Source: Lepturacanthus savala (Eukaryota; Chordata; Actinopteri; Scombriformes; Trichiuridae). From it: 64,000 nt of DNA. The translations under genes were made by a program, and so were the position numbers. Below the pieces are notes generated by a model. It made no database searches. It was given only the letters and a program-made list of their open reading frames with translations, and had not been told where the DNA came from. The stretch covers positions 19,904,356 to 19,968,355 of the forward strand of contig CM060470.1 of the NCBI GenBank assembly GCA_030544235.1. The letters are read 5' to 3'. Positions 25,101 to 35,667 of the stretch are shown piece after piece (within the stretch, counting starts at the first letter, position 1; each line of letters starts with the position of its first letter).

Positions 25101-27584
25101 AAAGGACGTTTTTATTGGCACCTGCGATGGATGTTGCATCTGAAGTTTCTCAGCAGATGCTGAAATATGGAGATGTTAAATCAGACACTTATCAAAGATT
25201 TGTCGTAACAGACAACCTAGGTAAAGACATTTCATCAAGCCAAGAGGATGTTTCTCTAAAGAGAAATGCCAAAGGTGAGATTAATACAGGAGACATTACA
25301 GACCAACAGGTCAAGTTGAAATTAGTCTCTGTTAAAGATAAAACAGAGATAGTAAGTTACATTAAAGAGAAAGAAAGAAAGCAACAGGACAGAAAAGCTA
25401 TAGTTAAAACTGAACAAGAAGTAACATATCAACATTCTCTGGTGAAGCAAGACGCCCCAGAAAAACATACTTTAATGGACAAAACCACCACAGTTCTTCC
25501 AGTTGAAGAGATGAAAACCAGATCAAAAGAAACTGAAACAAAATCAGCAGTTTCTTCGGCAACAGAGTCAGACATTGTGAATATAACCACTCAGTCAAAG
25601 GAATCAGAATCTGGAAAAAAGAAAGCACAGAGGTCACAAACTACAACTACAGTCACAGTTACAGATGCATACGGTAGTGTTGCACCATTTGAATTAACTG
25701 AAGAAAAACAGGAACAAGTTGAAAGGAAATCCTCACTATCACCTATGATGGAGGTTGCATCTGAAAAATATTTACTAGTTAAAGATCAAAAAGATATTCC
25801 ATTAAGAAGTGTTAATGCTTATGAATCTGGTGAGGTTTCATGTGTAAGATATTCAAAAAGTCCAGAATCCACCAAGGAAAGTGTGCAAATTGTTGAGAAA
25901 AAAGAGATTATAGATGAAGGTATTCAGTTAAAGAAACTCAGAAGTCAATTTGAAATTGACAAAACAAATCAGAAACAACAACGGGTCGAGGTGGCAGCTG
26001 CTGCTGACCTAAAGACTCAAGAAATATTAACAGGAGAAGGTGCTCAAACAGACATAGTTTTCACAAAACATTCACCAAGGCAGGAGGAGGTTAAATATGA
26101 TGTTACATCTCCAAAGAAAGCAGACTCCCTGAAAGATCAATGTCAGGTTATAGTTGAAGACATTCAATCAAGAACAAATACAATTAAGGATGTTCTTCAC
26201 AGTGTTACTACAACAAGCATAGAATCAGACGAAGAGCAAATGGAAAGAAAGTCTTCAAGGACACTTGTAATCGACATTGCCAATCAGAAGCCATTGTTTA
26301 TGAAAGGAGCCTCTAGATTAGATTCTCCACAAATGTATATTATGCCTGCTGATCTAGTAAAAGACACTGAATCTAGGCAACAGTTAGAGAACATATCTTT
26401 AAAGAAGCCAGGTCAAACTGAAAATGAAGTTCAACAAAGCAAATCAAAGGTTGAAATACTCAGTGGCGAAACTACCAGAGTGACTCCATTTGAAATAAAT
26501 AAAACCAGACTAGAGTTTGCTGCTAAAGAATTCCTTCCAGGCCAAGATACTCCTGAACATTATACCTGTAGTGGGGAAGTTGTTGATACTCAAGTAGAGT
26601 CTCTAAAACAGACTTTGCATGAAACCAATACATCTGATTTTACTGGAGAAAAAATTAAATCAAAGACAGTTACAATTAAAGACAATTCAGCTGAGGTTAG
26701 TGCTATTGATGGAACAGGAATGAGGCAGGAACATGTTGAAGGCAGAGCTGCAGAAACAACTACAACTGAGGTGACACTTCCAGATATGCACACAGCAGAT
26801 AATGAAGCAGGACAATATAACAGAAAAGGACAAAGTCTTAACAACAGTGCCACAACAAAAGAGGAGAATAGGACAACTTTAGCTGCTAAAATGGACATTA
26901 AAGATGAAGAAATTTGGCCCAAAACAGTCACTGTTGAAGACCAATCTGCCAAAGTAATTTCTATTGGAGTAAGGAAAGAAATACAACCAACAGTAATAAC
27001 ACATGAAGAATCTTTAATGGAACAAGATGCTTTGGCAAGACAACAGGAACATGTTCAACCTGAGAAAGTTAAGAGGGAAAAATTATTAGAAAAAGACAAT
27101 ATTGTCAAAGACATTTTCGAAAAAGAAAAACTAGAAATTAAAGAAAATGAACAAGGACTGATAAAAGAAAAGATGTTAGTTACACCCACAAAAACAAGTG
27201 AGGAAAAGAATCTATCACATAAGATAGTCGCAAAAGAAAAATACAGACCTGCAACAACAAAGTTACAATCTGATATTGATATGGTGCCCACAGTCAGAGA
27301 ACCTTCAGTAACAGATAAAACCAAACCAATTATGATTGAGAAAAAGACTCCTGACTACAAAACAGACTATTTAGAAGTGAGCCCAGAATATGGGGAAGGT
27401 GCTGCTGAGAAATGGGAATCAGAAGTCGAACAGTCTCAACTGGACGCAGACGTCCAAAATATCACTCCCCAGGATGTTGAAACTGAGAGAGAAGCTCAAG
27501 GGCTTCAGTCCATCCCAGAAATGATGGTTTTGTCTTTGGAACCAGTAGGAAACAAAAATGTGTCCCTGCAAGAATCTTCCAGAG
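4158..27584 (+). CDS. ttn: Giant titin spring exon, 23,427 bp, largely 171-residue repeats
   Basis: One uninterrupted frame between an acceptor (CCTCAAG at 4151-4157) and a donor (CCAGAG|GTATAA after 27584), phase 1-1: 7,809 codons without a stop. Parts: a unique head (4158-4751) that resembles the exon at 1712-3577; an array of about 35 units of 171 or 170 residues (4752 to about 22614); a second array with period near 220 residues (about 23048-26450); a unique acidic/basic tail. The repeats lack Cys and Trp and are rich in Lys, Glu, Asp and Thr. They hold only about 8 Pro per 171 residues, so this is not classical PEVK although it sits between PEVK exons. No known domain is visible and disorder is expected. 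A role as an extensible spring is inferred from position and composition. Its symmetric phase means it could be skipped cleanly. The intron after it (27585-28109) shows nothing recognisable. Confidence 0.85.
4752..22614 (+). repeat. Array of about 35 coding units of 513/510 bp with higher-order structure
   Basis: Counting the ATG of the conserved M-E-R-K motif gives copies at 4985, 5498, 6011, 6521, 7034, 7544, 8057, 8567, 9080, 9593, 10106, 10619, 11129, 11642, 12152, 12665, 13178, 13691, 14204, 14717, 15227, 15740, 16253, 16766, 17279, 17792, 18302, 18815, 19328, 19838, 20351, 20864, 21374, 21887 and a decayed one at 22340. Steps are 513 bp, or 510 after units with A-D-D-D-E-D-E-G-S-K in place of A-D-V-D-D-E-D-Y-G-L-K. 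From 10619 on, three classes recur, marked I-E-E-T-S (short), I-D-E-T-S and I-D-K-T-S. They form a 3,075-bp six-unit block present twice and 1,536-bp trimers. The last unit has lost about 60 bp. Confidence 0.95.
23048..26450 (+). repeat. Second, diverged coding array with period about 650 bp
   Basis: Inside the giant exon, segments beginning T-T-V-[DE]-E-I-Q-S recur at about 23048, 23699 and 24369, with decayed starts near 25030, 25640 and 26146. Shared landmarks in each are Y-G-x-V-x-x-L-x-[LV]-T-E, then [QE]-V-[EK]-R-K, then Y-G-D-[VI]-K-S, then D-I-S-S-R-Q-E-D, then Q-H-S-L-V-E-Q-D-A-P-E-K. Identity is visibly lower than in the 171-residue array, so this array is older or not homogenised. 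Confidence 0.85.
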
Positions 27585-28109
27585 GTATAAAGGGAACAAT
27601 GTTATGTGTCACAGAGCACGTGTTTTTGATCTGAGCACCAAACATTGTTGTGCACCTCTTCGTTTTCATCCTCTTAAGGATGTTCGTGTCATACTTGTTC
27701 ATTTCAGAGGATGTTCATGTCATACCACCCATTTTGTTTGGGCACAAAACGTATTCTTGCTCATTGTGAAGAACCGTCCTGCTATCGACTGAACCTTTTA
27801 TTTTTGTCACAGCTAAACCTTTTTTATCCACCAAAGCTTAATGTTGTATGTTGAGTTTTTCAAATTCATTGTTTGTTGTGTCTGTTATGTAGCACTGTAT
27901 CTGTGTGTATTGAGAAATGTGCTCCACAGACAAGGTGAGAAATGTTTTTGTAGAAAAATCTTGACACAGCCTTTCCCCTTTCAACTCCAAAGTCGTGTGT
28001 TTTCATTGTGGATTTCTGTGTTCTGTCTGTATTATTGGTCCTTGCATGTTTCATTCCTTGACGTATCAGTCTTACTGAGGCCCTGATTGTCTTATTATTT
28101 CATTCCAAG

Positions 28110-28181
28110 TTCCTGTGAAGGAGAAGGAATCACCTCCACAAGTCATGGAACAAATGGTAAAACCAACAGCTCCTCTAGCAG
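28110..28181 (+). CDS. ttn: Small titin PEVK exon
   Basis: 72 bp (24 codons), acceptor CATTCCAAG, donor CTAGCAG|GTACTT, phase 1-1. The peptide V-P-V-K-E-K-E-S-P-P-Q-V ... K-P-T-A-P-L-A is a canonical PEVK composition. First small exon after the giant one. Confidence 0.78.
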
Positions 28182-28452
28182 GTACTTAACATCTCTTTTA
28201 AGTGTGTTTTTATGTTTATATCTGTGTGTTTGTTGTGTGTAAACTTTTCTTAAGGCATTTGTAAAAGAATGTCACTCTTAAGCAAATATAAATCTTTGAG
28301 ACTTTATCCTGACGAAACCCAAGACTTTCCCATTATTACCATGTGTTTCTGAACACAAAACAGTAATAAGTATAATATTCAGAAACCTTTTGGTCTCAAG
28401 TTCTTGTGTGCAACACTTTCTATTGAATGCCCTGTATACCTTGTACTTGAAG

Positions 28453-28566
28453 AGGGGAAACGGCAAGCTGCTGTAAAAGTTCAAGAAGCTGTCAAAAGAC
28501 CCGAAGTCACTGACGATACAGAGAGGATGGAGAGGAGAGTGACTCCAGAAGAACAACCCAAGTCAG
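28453..28566 (+). CDS. ttn: Small titin PEVK exon
   Basis: 114 bp (38 codons), acceptor ACTTGAAG, donor AAGTCAG|GTATCT, phase 1-1. Val/Lys/Glu/Arg-rich with V-K-R-P-E-V-T and V-T-P-E-E-Q-P-K. The acceptor has a poor pyrimidine tract, so the exact start is uncertain. Confidence 0.62.
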
Positions 28567-28659
28567 GTATCTAGACAAGAATCCTTGGAGAATTGATACC
28601 AGCATTGAGTGTTTAAGTGATTGCGTGCAATACTATTTCACCTTCTTTTATAATTGAAG

Positions 28660-28755
28660 TGGCCACTTATCAGCGTGCTGAGAAGCTTGAAGAACCAATG
28701 AAGAAGGCAGAAGAAGAAAAAGCAAGCATAGTAGAGAAGATAGTTACTGATACAG
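28660..28755 (+). CDS. ttn: Small titin PEVK exon
   Basis: 96 bp (32 codons), acceptor TAATTGAAG after a TTCACCTTCTTTTA tract, donor GATACAG|GTAGAT, phase 1-1. Encodes K-L-E-E-P-M-K-K-A-E-E-E-K-A-S, typical of glutamate-rich PEVK modules. The 472-bp intron after it shows nothing recognisable. Confidence 0.72.
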
Positions 28756-29227
28756 GTAGATGTATTTCAGAAGTAAACAAACTGTCATTTTCATCTTAAC
28801 CACATTTTATTTAATCACTACAGATGTTCTCTGTTTTGTATTCTGTATGTTGTCTGTTGTGTTGTCAGTCCGTCTTATCTTGGTCGGTTAGACCTTTAGT
28901 AGCAGTAAAGTCTCTCACTGTTGTTGCATTGTTTTGTTTTCTGTCATTTTCATGTTCTCTGTATTGTCTTTATTATTTCATTGTGCCTTGAATTCATCAC
29001 TACTGATGATACAATTTCTTATGTCATCCAACTAATTTATATAACACCAGACAACTTTGAGTCATACACATTCTCATTAAGATTATTTTGTTCTGAATAT
29101 CTTTCATGACAAAGTTTCAGTTTCTTAAGGTCATCTCTTATTTTAAATCAATAAAATGACACATTAACTGCACACAAAATGAATAAATAGCCTGATTAAC
29201 AATTTCTTAACTATACTTTTGTATTAG

Positions 29228-29272
29228 ATGAAACCAAGGGACCTGTCCAAGCACCAGGAGGAGTCAAGAAAG
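29228..29272 (+). CDS. ttn: Very small titin PEVK exon
   Basis: 45 bp (15 codons: D-E-T-K-G-P-V-Q-A-P-G-G-V-K-K), acceptor TTTTGTATTAG, donor AAGAAAG|GTATGA, phase 1-1. Short, but both splice sites are good and the proline/lysine composition fits. The 384-bp AT-rich intron after it shows nothing recognisable. Confidence 0.68.
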
Positions 29273-29656
29273 GTATGAACAATTACCACTCATTTTATAT
29301 TAGTACATACAGTACACATCACATTATAGGATGTCTTAATAAATATGCACAACAGCAAGTTTAGTACACATTAACTATTTTGAGTTTATTAAAGTATATC
29401 AAAGCAAAGACATTTTTTTTACATTTTTACATAAAATGTAGGTTTTCTGTCATAATTGTATCCTGTGAAAGTCTTTTACTGTGTTGGTCTATATATATGT
29501 TTCTTTCTGTTACTGTCTTAAGTAGTTTTAAATATACCTTTTTATTTCCTTATCTTCTTCAATTATTTTACCCATTTTGTAAGTTTTAAGTAGGTGTTTG
29601 TATATATTGCAATGTTTATTATGTCAACAAGTAATAATAAACCTTTGCTGCCTCAG

Positions 29657-31291
29657 AAATGATGGCTCTGCATAAAAAAGGTAAAGTTCAGTTGGAAGAA
29701 ACTGTGGCATTTGATAGTTCCACCTTGAAGAAAGCCACCAGGGTCGTAAAGGAAGTGGAAGAGGAGCAGGAGATTATCAAACTGAAGAAAGTTCTATCAG
29801 TTTCACCTAAAGAGGTTGAAAAAGAAGAAAAAACCCAGAGGGTCACCGAGACCACAGTGTTTGATGTTGAGGAGATGGTGCATAGAGAAGATGTTGTTGA
29901 GATGTCAGTTGCAACTAGGAGATCGGCAGAAGAGAGGAGGAAGCCTCAAGAGAAACCAGATATAATGAAGAAGACAGAAATCACAAAGCCTAAAGACAAG
30001 GAATACATAGAAGCTTCTAAAGACACGTGGACCCGCAGGAAAGGTTTCCTAAAAGATGAGAAACCAGAAGATAAGATTCCTTTGACTAAAACCCCTAAAG
30101 CCTTAAAGGAAGATGAACCTGCACCATCTATAGCCCTGAAGAAAATGAAAAAAATCCCTTCAGATGAGGTAGAACCAGAAGTAATCAAGCTACAACCATT
30201 TGAGAAGCCTGTTGAACCTGATGAAGTACCAGAGAAGGATGAAAAGAATATGCCAGACAGGGTTGATGTACCTTTCCAGAAGGGAGAGAGGATCCTTAGA
30301 GAGGTGGAATCTAAAGAACTGCTAAAGAAACCTGAAAAAGCTCCTGAGGAGGAAAAGGAGCCACCAGCTAAGGTGCTTAAACCAGTACATAAAATGAAAA
30401 CTCCAGAGAAACAGCCTGATGAAATGAAAGCACCAACCAAGGTGAAGAAAACCCCAACACAAGAGCAAGAGATTGAGAGTCTGAAGCTAAAGCCCTTCTC
30501 AAGGCCTTCCAAAGAAGCTGCAGAGTCTGAGGAGAAACCACCAGAGGAGGAAGAAAGGAAGCCAACAGATGACCTGAGCCATCGCCACATAAGTCCAGAA
30601 GAAAAACTGAAAGAAAGGCAGCCTGAAGTTAGACGGCAGAAACCTGAGATTCCTGAACCACCAGAGAAGCTAAAGAAAGCTGAGGTGGTTCCTGCAGATG
30701 TAGAGGAGATGGTGACTCATGTTCCAGCTTCTGTTATGAAACCTGAGAAGGTTCTTGAGGAGACCAAGCCTCTACCTCTAAAGAAGGGAGTCACACCAAA
30801 GGTGAAAGAAGAAAAGGAAGAGGTGCCTTTGAAACCTCTGGAGCAGCTCAAGAAGGTTCAGCTGAAAAAGACACCATCTCCTAAAGTTGAGAAGCTGAAA
30901 GAAGCAGAGACAGTCCCAGTTGAGAGGAAGCTGAGTGTTGATAGATTGAAAAAGATTCCTAAAACTGTTTCACCAAAAGACTCAGCTGAAGCTGTCACTC
31001 TGAAAAAGGTCCCAAAGACACCTTCACCAGAGGAGAAAGCTGTAGAATCAGCAAAGCCTGGTAAAGAAAAAGTTCCCCTCGTGAAAGAAGTTTCTCCAAG
31101 TGCAGTGCAGATGAAGAAAGTCGCCACCCAGCCGGAAGAGGAAGTGGAGTTTGAGGAAGAGGAAGGTGCTGAACAGGAGGAGGAAGAGGCCTGGGGCTGG
31201 GAGCTAGCTCCTCGTGAGAGTTTCGGCTCCGAAGACTTGGAAGGTGAAGGAGTAGAAGGTGCTCTGGAGGTTTCAGGGGTCACCAGGAGAG
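29657..31291 (+). CDS. ttn: Large titin PEVK exon ending in a poly-Glu segment
   Basis: 1,635 bp (545 codons), acceptor TGCTGCCTCAG, donor AGGAGAG|GTGAGA, phase 1-1. It is rich in Pro, Glu, Val and Lys with recurring L-K-K-x-P-[KS]-[TS]-P-[KE] motifs (for example L-K-K-V-P-K-T-P-S-P-E-E), the hallmark of PEVK spring modules. Near the end (31135-31260) it switches to E-F-E-E-E-E-G-A-E and E-E-E-E-A-W-G-W-E-L, a poly-Glu motif with a Trp pair. In tetrapod titin this content is spread over many exons of about 28 residues; here it is one exon. The following intron (31292-31849) is pyrimidine-rich with no clear exon. Confidence 0.92.
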
Positions 31292-31849
31292 GTGAGATGG
31301 TGGCTGACCCAACATGATGACTGGGAATACCCCACCTTTCATGCCTTGAATAATCTCCACCCATTCCCACCATCATGCCTCCATTTAAACCATTTATACT
31401 TCATCATTTCTGAAGTGTAATATGATTGACGCCATCTTTTTCTCATACTTAAGTCTGGTCATAATCATTTTTTCATGTCATTTCTTTCATTTGTGTGTCC
31501 ACCATTCCTTCTTCCTTTCTTTCACCAATCCTGTTATTCCAACCTGTGTTTTCTCCACTCCTGCCATGTTATCATTTCAGTTTGTTATTCATTTGTTATT
31601 TGTTATTATTTGTCCTCAAGGTGTTAAAGCTACATCTCTATAATCCTTATAATTATACATTATTCATCCATTTGTGTTGTCTACATTGTTTAGCACCATG
31701 AGTTTCATCCATTCTCATTATTTCATATATTCACCGTCATCATCACTTCATATCCGTCTATCAATTGAAGTGGACATTTCCTTCTCCTGGCACATTAACA
31801 TATGATTAAATTGTGTGCAGCAAATTAATTTAAACTTTTTTTTAAACAG

Positions 31850-31900
31850 AGGGTCAACCAGCAGCAGAAGCAGGAACAGGTAGAGGTAGAGGATTGACAC
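31850..31900 (+). CDS. ttn: Small linker exon between PEVK and distal Ig region
   Basis: 51 bp (17 codons), acceptor TTTTTTTTAAACAG, strong donor GACAC|GTAAGT, phase 1-1. Encodes Q-P-A-A-E-A-G-T-G-R-G-R-G-L, a Gly/Arg linker that continues in the next exon. Confidence 0.82.
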
Positions 31901-31997
31901 GTAAGTGCTTCTCCTAATAATGCAATTAATTATAAGCGGAGATAATGCCACAGAATCAATCCTGAAATTCATTGTTTGTCTTCAATGTTTATTTCAG

Positions 31998-32393
31998 CCA
32001 AGCAGACCCCATCCCCTGGAGAAGGCAGGGGCCGTGGTCTGAGACCTGGTGATAGAGGAAAACCCCCACCAGAGGAGCCCTTCGGAGGATTCAAACTGAA
32101 AGCTGTCCCTCTGAAGTTCACCAAGAAACTTAAAGACATTGTGCTGAAAGAGGCCGAATCCATTGGCTCATCTGCTGTGTTTGAGTGTGAGGTCTCGCCT
32201 TCCACTGCCATCACTTCATGGATGAAAGACGACAGCAACCTGCGTGAGAGCCCCAAGCACAAGTTTACCTCTGACGGCAAAGATCGCAAGTTGAACATTA
32301 TTGACGTCCAGCTGTCTGACACCGGTGAATATACATGTGTGGCCAAGAACGCTGGCAAGGAAATCTCATGCAAAGCCAAGCTCATTGTTGAAG
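31998..32393 (+). CDS. ttn: Arg-Gly linker and first distal I-band Ig domain
   Basis: 396 bp (132 codons), acceptor GTTTATTTCAG, donor GTTGAAG|GTATGC, phase 1-1. Residues 1-40 are a Pro/Gly/Arg linker (G-E-G-R-G-R-G-L-R-P-G-D-R-G). Then comes a complete I-set Ig: F-E-C-E-V (B strand), S-W-M-K-D-D (C strand Trp) and D-T-G-E-Y-T-C-V-A (F strand), with both core cysteines. It begins the tandem-Ig chain after the PEVK spring. Confidence 0.93.
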
Positions 32394-32516
32394 GTATGCA
32401 TATCTTTTTTTCAGACCTATAACTAACACCAGTTAAATTTACATGGTGTCCTGAAAACCAGAAATCTCTTGTAAGCTATTCAAGTCTTTGCTGATTATGT
32501 TATTTTCTTCCCACAG

Positions 32517-32795
32517 AGCTGCCAGTGAAATGGATCACAGAGCTGGAGGAGGAGTCGTCAGCTCTGATGGGTCAGCCGCTGTATATTACCTGTGAGTTGA
32601 ATAAAGAGAGAGACGTGATTTGGAAGAAGAACGGTCAGATCCTAAAGAAAAAAGCGGGCAAGGTTCAGATCAATATTATTGGTATGCAGCATGCTGTGAC
32701 CATCCAGAACACCACTCTAGAAGACAGTGGTAGTTATTCATGTGAAGTGTCCGGCCAGGAGGATATAAGGACCACAACAAATGTCAAAGTGATTG
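32517..32795 (+). CDS. ttn: Titin Ig domain
   Basis: 279 bp (93 codons), acceptor CTTCCCACAG, donor GTGATTG|GTAAGC. Ig core: I-T-C-E-L, V-I-W-K-K-N-G, D-S-G-S-Y-S-C-E-V. The intron after it (32796-33165) shows nothing recognisable. Confidence 0.93.
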
Positions 32796-33165
32796 GTAAG
32801 CAGCAGACAACATAATACACGTCCCTAAACACAGTCAGACTCATCATGTGTGGATTAGGGCAGAAACAATGTTTAGAGTACCTCAGCACTATCTTTTTTT
32901 TCAGTGAGCTAGTTTCTTTTGTTAGTTTAGTTAGTTTTAGTTTTACATTTCATCAGATTCTGCATCAGACACTGCTGACAATATCATCCTTAGATTGATC
33001 TGAACAACATTATCCATCTTGATGTCCAGTTTGAAACTCAATATCACTTAATGTCCTGCAACAAATATCCAGATATTCAAGTGCAGGACAGTTTAAAGTT
33101 TTCAACACTTGTTGTCTATGGAATGGTGTGATGGGCACTGATTAAGCGATGTTAAACTCTGATAG

Positions 33166-33435
33166 AAATCGTCAAAGATTGGATTGTGAAACCACTGAGA
33201 GACCAGCACGTGAAACCGAAGGCCGCCGCTACTTTCAAATGCGAGCTATATAAGGACACACCCAACTGGAAGTGGCTCAAAGGAGAAACTGAGATTACTC
33301 CTTCTGACAAGGTTGAGATGAAGAAGGAAGGAAAGGTCCTGACACTCACCATCAAGAACGCTCAGCCTGATGATGTAGCAGAATACGCCATGGAGGTGGA
33401 AGGACGCGTCTACACCGCCAAGTTAACACTAGGAG
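33166..33435 (+). CDS. ttn: Titin Ig domain, F-strand Cys absent
   Basis: 270 bp (90 codons), acceptor CTGATAG, donor CTAGGAG|GTTTAC. F-K-C-E-L and W-K-W-L-K-G-E mark the core. The F strand reads A-E-Y-A-M-E-V, so the usual disulphide is missing, as in many titin I-band Ig domains. Confidence 0.9.
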
Positions 33436-33535
33436 GTTTACCTGCTCACTTACCTTCCTTTACGTCCCTTAATTACTTAACTTCACGTTCTATCATTCTG
33501 TTGATATTCCTTCACTAATGAAAAAACTTTCTCAG

Positions 33536-33675
33536 AGCGTGAGGCTGAGATCCTGAAACCCCTGGCGAGCGTTGAAGTCGTTGAGAAGGAAGATGCCGTG
33601 TTTGAGACCGAGATCTCTGAGGAGGATATTCCAGGGGAATGGAAGCTCAAAGGAGAGGTTTTGACCAGATCCCCG
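33536..33675 (+). CDS. ttn: Titin split Ig domain, first half (S-type)
   Basis: 140 bp, acceptor ACTTTCTCAG, donor ATCCCCG|GTAAGA, phase 1 to 0. Encodes strands A-C: K-P-L-A-S-V-E-V-V-E-K-E-D, then G-E-W-K-L-K-G-E. It pairs with 33797-33923. The same split position recurs in the pairs at 37006/37387 and 40058/40737. Confidence 0.88.
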
Positions 33676-33796
33676 GTAAGACTGCATGGATCCTGTTTTC
33701 ACTGTCACAAAAGTCTTGTATGCATTTGTCTATTTGCATGTTGCAAATCGTCATTTTGTATTATATATAATATGCTATGATTGATATGTCTGTTAG

Positions 33797-33923
33797 ACAT
33801 GCGACATCCAAATGGAGGGTGCGGTGCGTCGCCTCATACTGAAAAACTGCCAATTGGACCAAGCCGGTGAAGTGTCGTATCAGGCTTTGAACGCCATAAC
33901 CAGCGCAATGCTGAATGTTAAAG
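33797..33923 (+). CDS. ttn: Titin split Ig domain, second half (S-type)
   Basis: 127 bp, acceptor GTCTGTTAG, donor GTTAAAG|GTAAGC, phase 0 to 1. Encodes strands D-G: R-R-L-I-L-K-N-C-Q-L and A-G-E-V-S-Y-Q-A-L. With the preceding exon it makes one 89-residue Ig. Confidence 0.88.
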
Positions 33924-35005
33924 GTAAGCAGAACTCCTGGCATCCAGGGTGGGAATTACAACATCCTGAAATTTTAGGATATTTGCTGTAAAAATAAAGG
34001 CGTAAGGTCTGTTGACAATAAAATAAAGCTTTTTGGCACATGAACACAGACCTTAGATCTTTATTTAATAGGGATGAGGAGTTGAATTCATGTCAATGAA
34101 GTGTTCCTTGAGAGTTTATGCAGCCCAAGAAGACAAGAAGAAATTTTGATTTGGGATCTCAGCTATTTCTACAGGCCAAGGTGTCTTGTGTATATTCTAT
34201 TAGGCTGTTCTGTTGTCCTGTTACTGTTTGTTGTACAGTCTGTTCAGTGGAAAATGTAAATCCATGTGGTCTTTTAGATTTGACAGATGTGGGCAATGTC
34301 ACTCTGTGTTTGTCTGTGGTTAAATGTTTTTGTTGAATCTACATTAAGTGGCCAGTTTAATTCTGATAGCTCTTGCAGACATGAAATCACATTGCTTTAG
34401 TCTCTCTAAATTAAGAGGTCAGTAACTGTTGGATGTGATGAAAGGATAGAAACTGATTATTTCTAGCAACAGGAGGTAACTACTCTGAAAAACTCAAGAC
34501 CAGTAGAAAGAAGAATGGCCTGAAGAGAAGCACTTTATTGATCCTCATGAGGGCAATCGATCCATCCTACACACAGCAGTGGTCCATCTTCGTGTCAACA
34601 CTTCAGTGATATTTCGGTGAAAGTTCCTTGAAGACCCTTGTTATAAGTGTGGCAGATTTTCTTGATGACTTCAATTCAGCCTTTGTGACATGGAGTTCCA
34701 TTCCGAGTTCCTTGCATTATTTTTACATGATCCCTGGATGGCAAAATTATGTCAGTTTGCTTAGATGGCCTGCAAAACCCAAAGAGGCTTTCTTGAGGAA
34801 CAGATTGGGAGATTTTCCTGTTAATACCAACTCATTTCCTTATAATGTCATTCTATAAATGTCTAGAGCCATAGAAGGGTACAATCCACGACTAAATCTG
34901 AGGGGTTTTAAGGTAAACTCGCCACTGAGTGTAGACTGTTGTCATTGTTTTGTTTTGTTGTTATGTTGATGTGCTGCCCTGTACCTGTGTCACCTTTTAA
35001 CCTAG
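33924..35005 (+). other. Intron with one fish interspersed-repeat fragment
   Basis: 1,082-bp intron. At about 34528-34600 it has ACTTTATTGATCCTCATGAG, a variant of the TTTATTGATCC repeat end common in teleost genomes and also seen at 46551 here. Nothing else is recognisable. Confidence 0.55.
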
Positions 35006-35272
35006 AAATCGAGATGGATTTTGTTGTCCCACTGGAGGACGTAACTGTGCCTGAAAAGAAACAGGCCAAGTTCGAATGCATCATCACGAAGGATGTCTCT
35101 AAGGTCATGTGGTATAAAGACGCTGACATCATCACCGCTGACCAAAAATATGACATCCTGGATGATGGAAAGAAGCACATGCTAATTATTAACTGCTGTG
35201 AGTTTGAAGACGAGGACGAATATACGGTTGAGGCTTTTGGCAAAATGTCAACAGCCAGACTCACAGTGGAGG
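35006..35272 (+). CDS. ttn: Titin Ig domain (A-type of the four-Ig block)
   Basis: 267 bp (89 codons), acceptor TTTAACCTAG, donor GTGGAGG|GTAAGT. Core F-E-C-I-I, V-M-W-Y-K-D-A, D-E-D-E-Y-T-V-E-A. It opens a four-Ig block repeated from 37706. Confidence 0.92.
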
Positions 35273-35400
35273 GTAAGTTCTGGACATCCATTTCTGGATT
35301 TAACTAACAGAACCTTTTTTATTATGACACCATTCATTGAGTTGGTTGCCTCCTCTTTTTAACTAACTCATATGAATATGCCTAATTAACACAATTATAG

Positions 35401-35667
35401 GTATCAGGCTCAAATTTATCTCGCCAATAAAGGATCAAACTGTGAAGGAAGGTAAAACCGCTCGGTTCGAGTTAGAGCTCTCCCATGAGAACATCCCCGT
35501 CACCTGGTACAAGAACGACGTTAAAATCCATCCCAGCAGAACCGTCCTTACTCATGTGGATGGAAAGAAACATGTGCTGGAAATAAGGGAAGTCACTCTC
35601 GACGACACTTGCCAAATTAAGGCTGAAGCTAAAGGAATTCCTTCCATGGCCAACCTGACAGTCATAG
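35401..35667 (+). CDS. ttn: Titin Ig domain (B-type)
   Basis: 267 bp, acceptor ACAATTATAG, donor GTCATAG|GTAACA. G-I-R-L-K-F-I-S-P-I-K-D, V-T-W-Y-K-N-D-V and H-P-S-R. Both core Cys positions are non-Cys (F-E-L-E-L; Q-I-K-A-E-A). Close paralogue of 38852-39118. Confidence 0.92.

Noticed and set aside
27585..28109. A further PEVK exon starting at TTTCAGAGGATGTTCATG near 27708
   Set aside because: An acceptor-like site exists but no in-frame donor of matching phase follows.
34939..35005. Start codon at 34939 as an alternative N-terminus for the Ig at 35006
   Set aside because: The stretch translates to a hydrophobic intron/pyrimidine-tract peptide, has no promoter-like context and ends in a normal acceptor.
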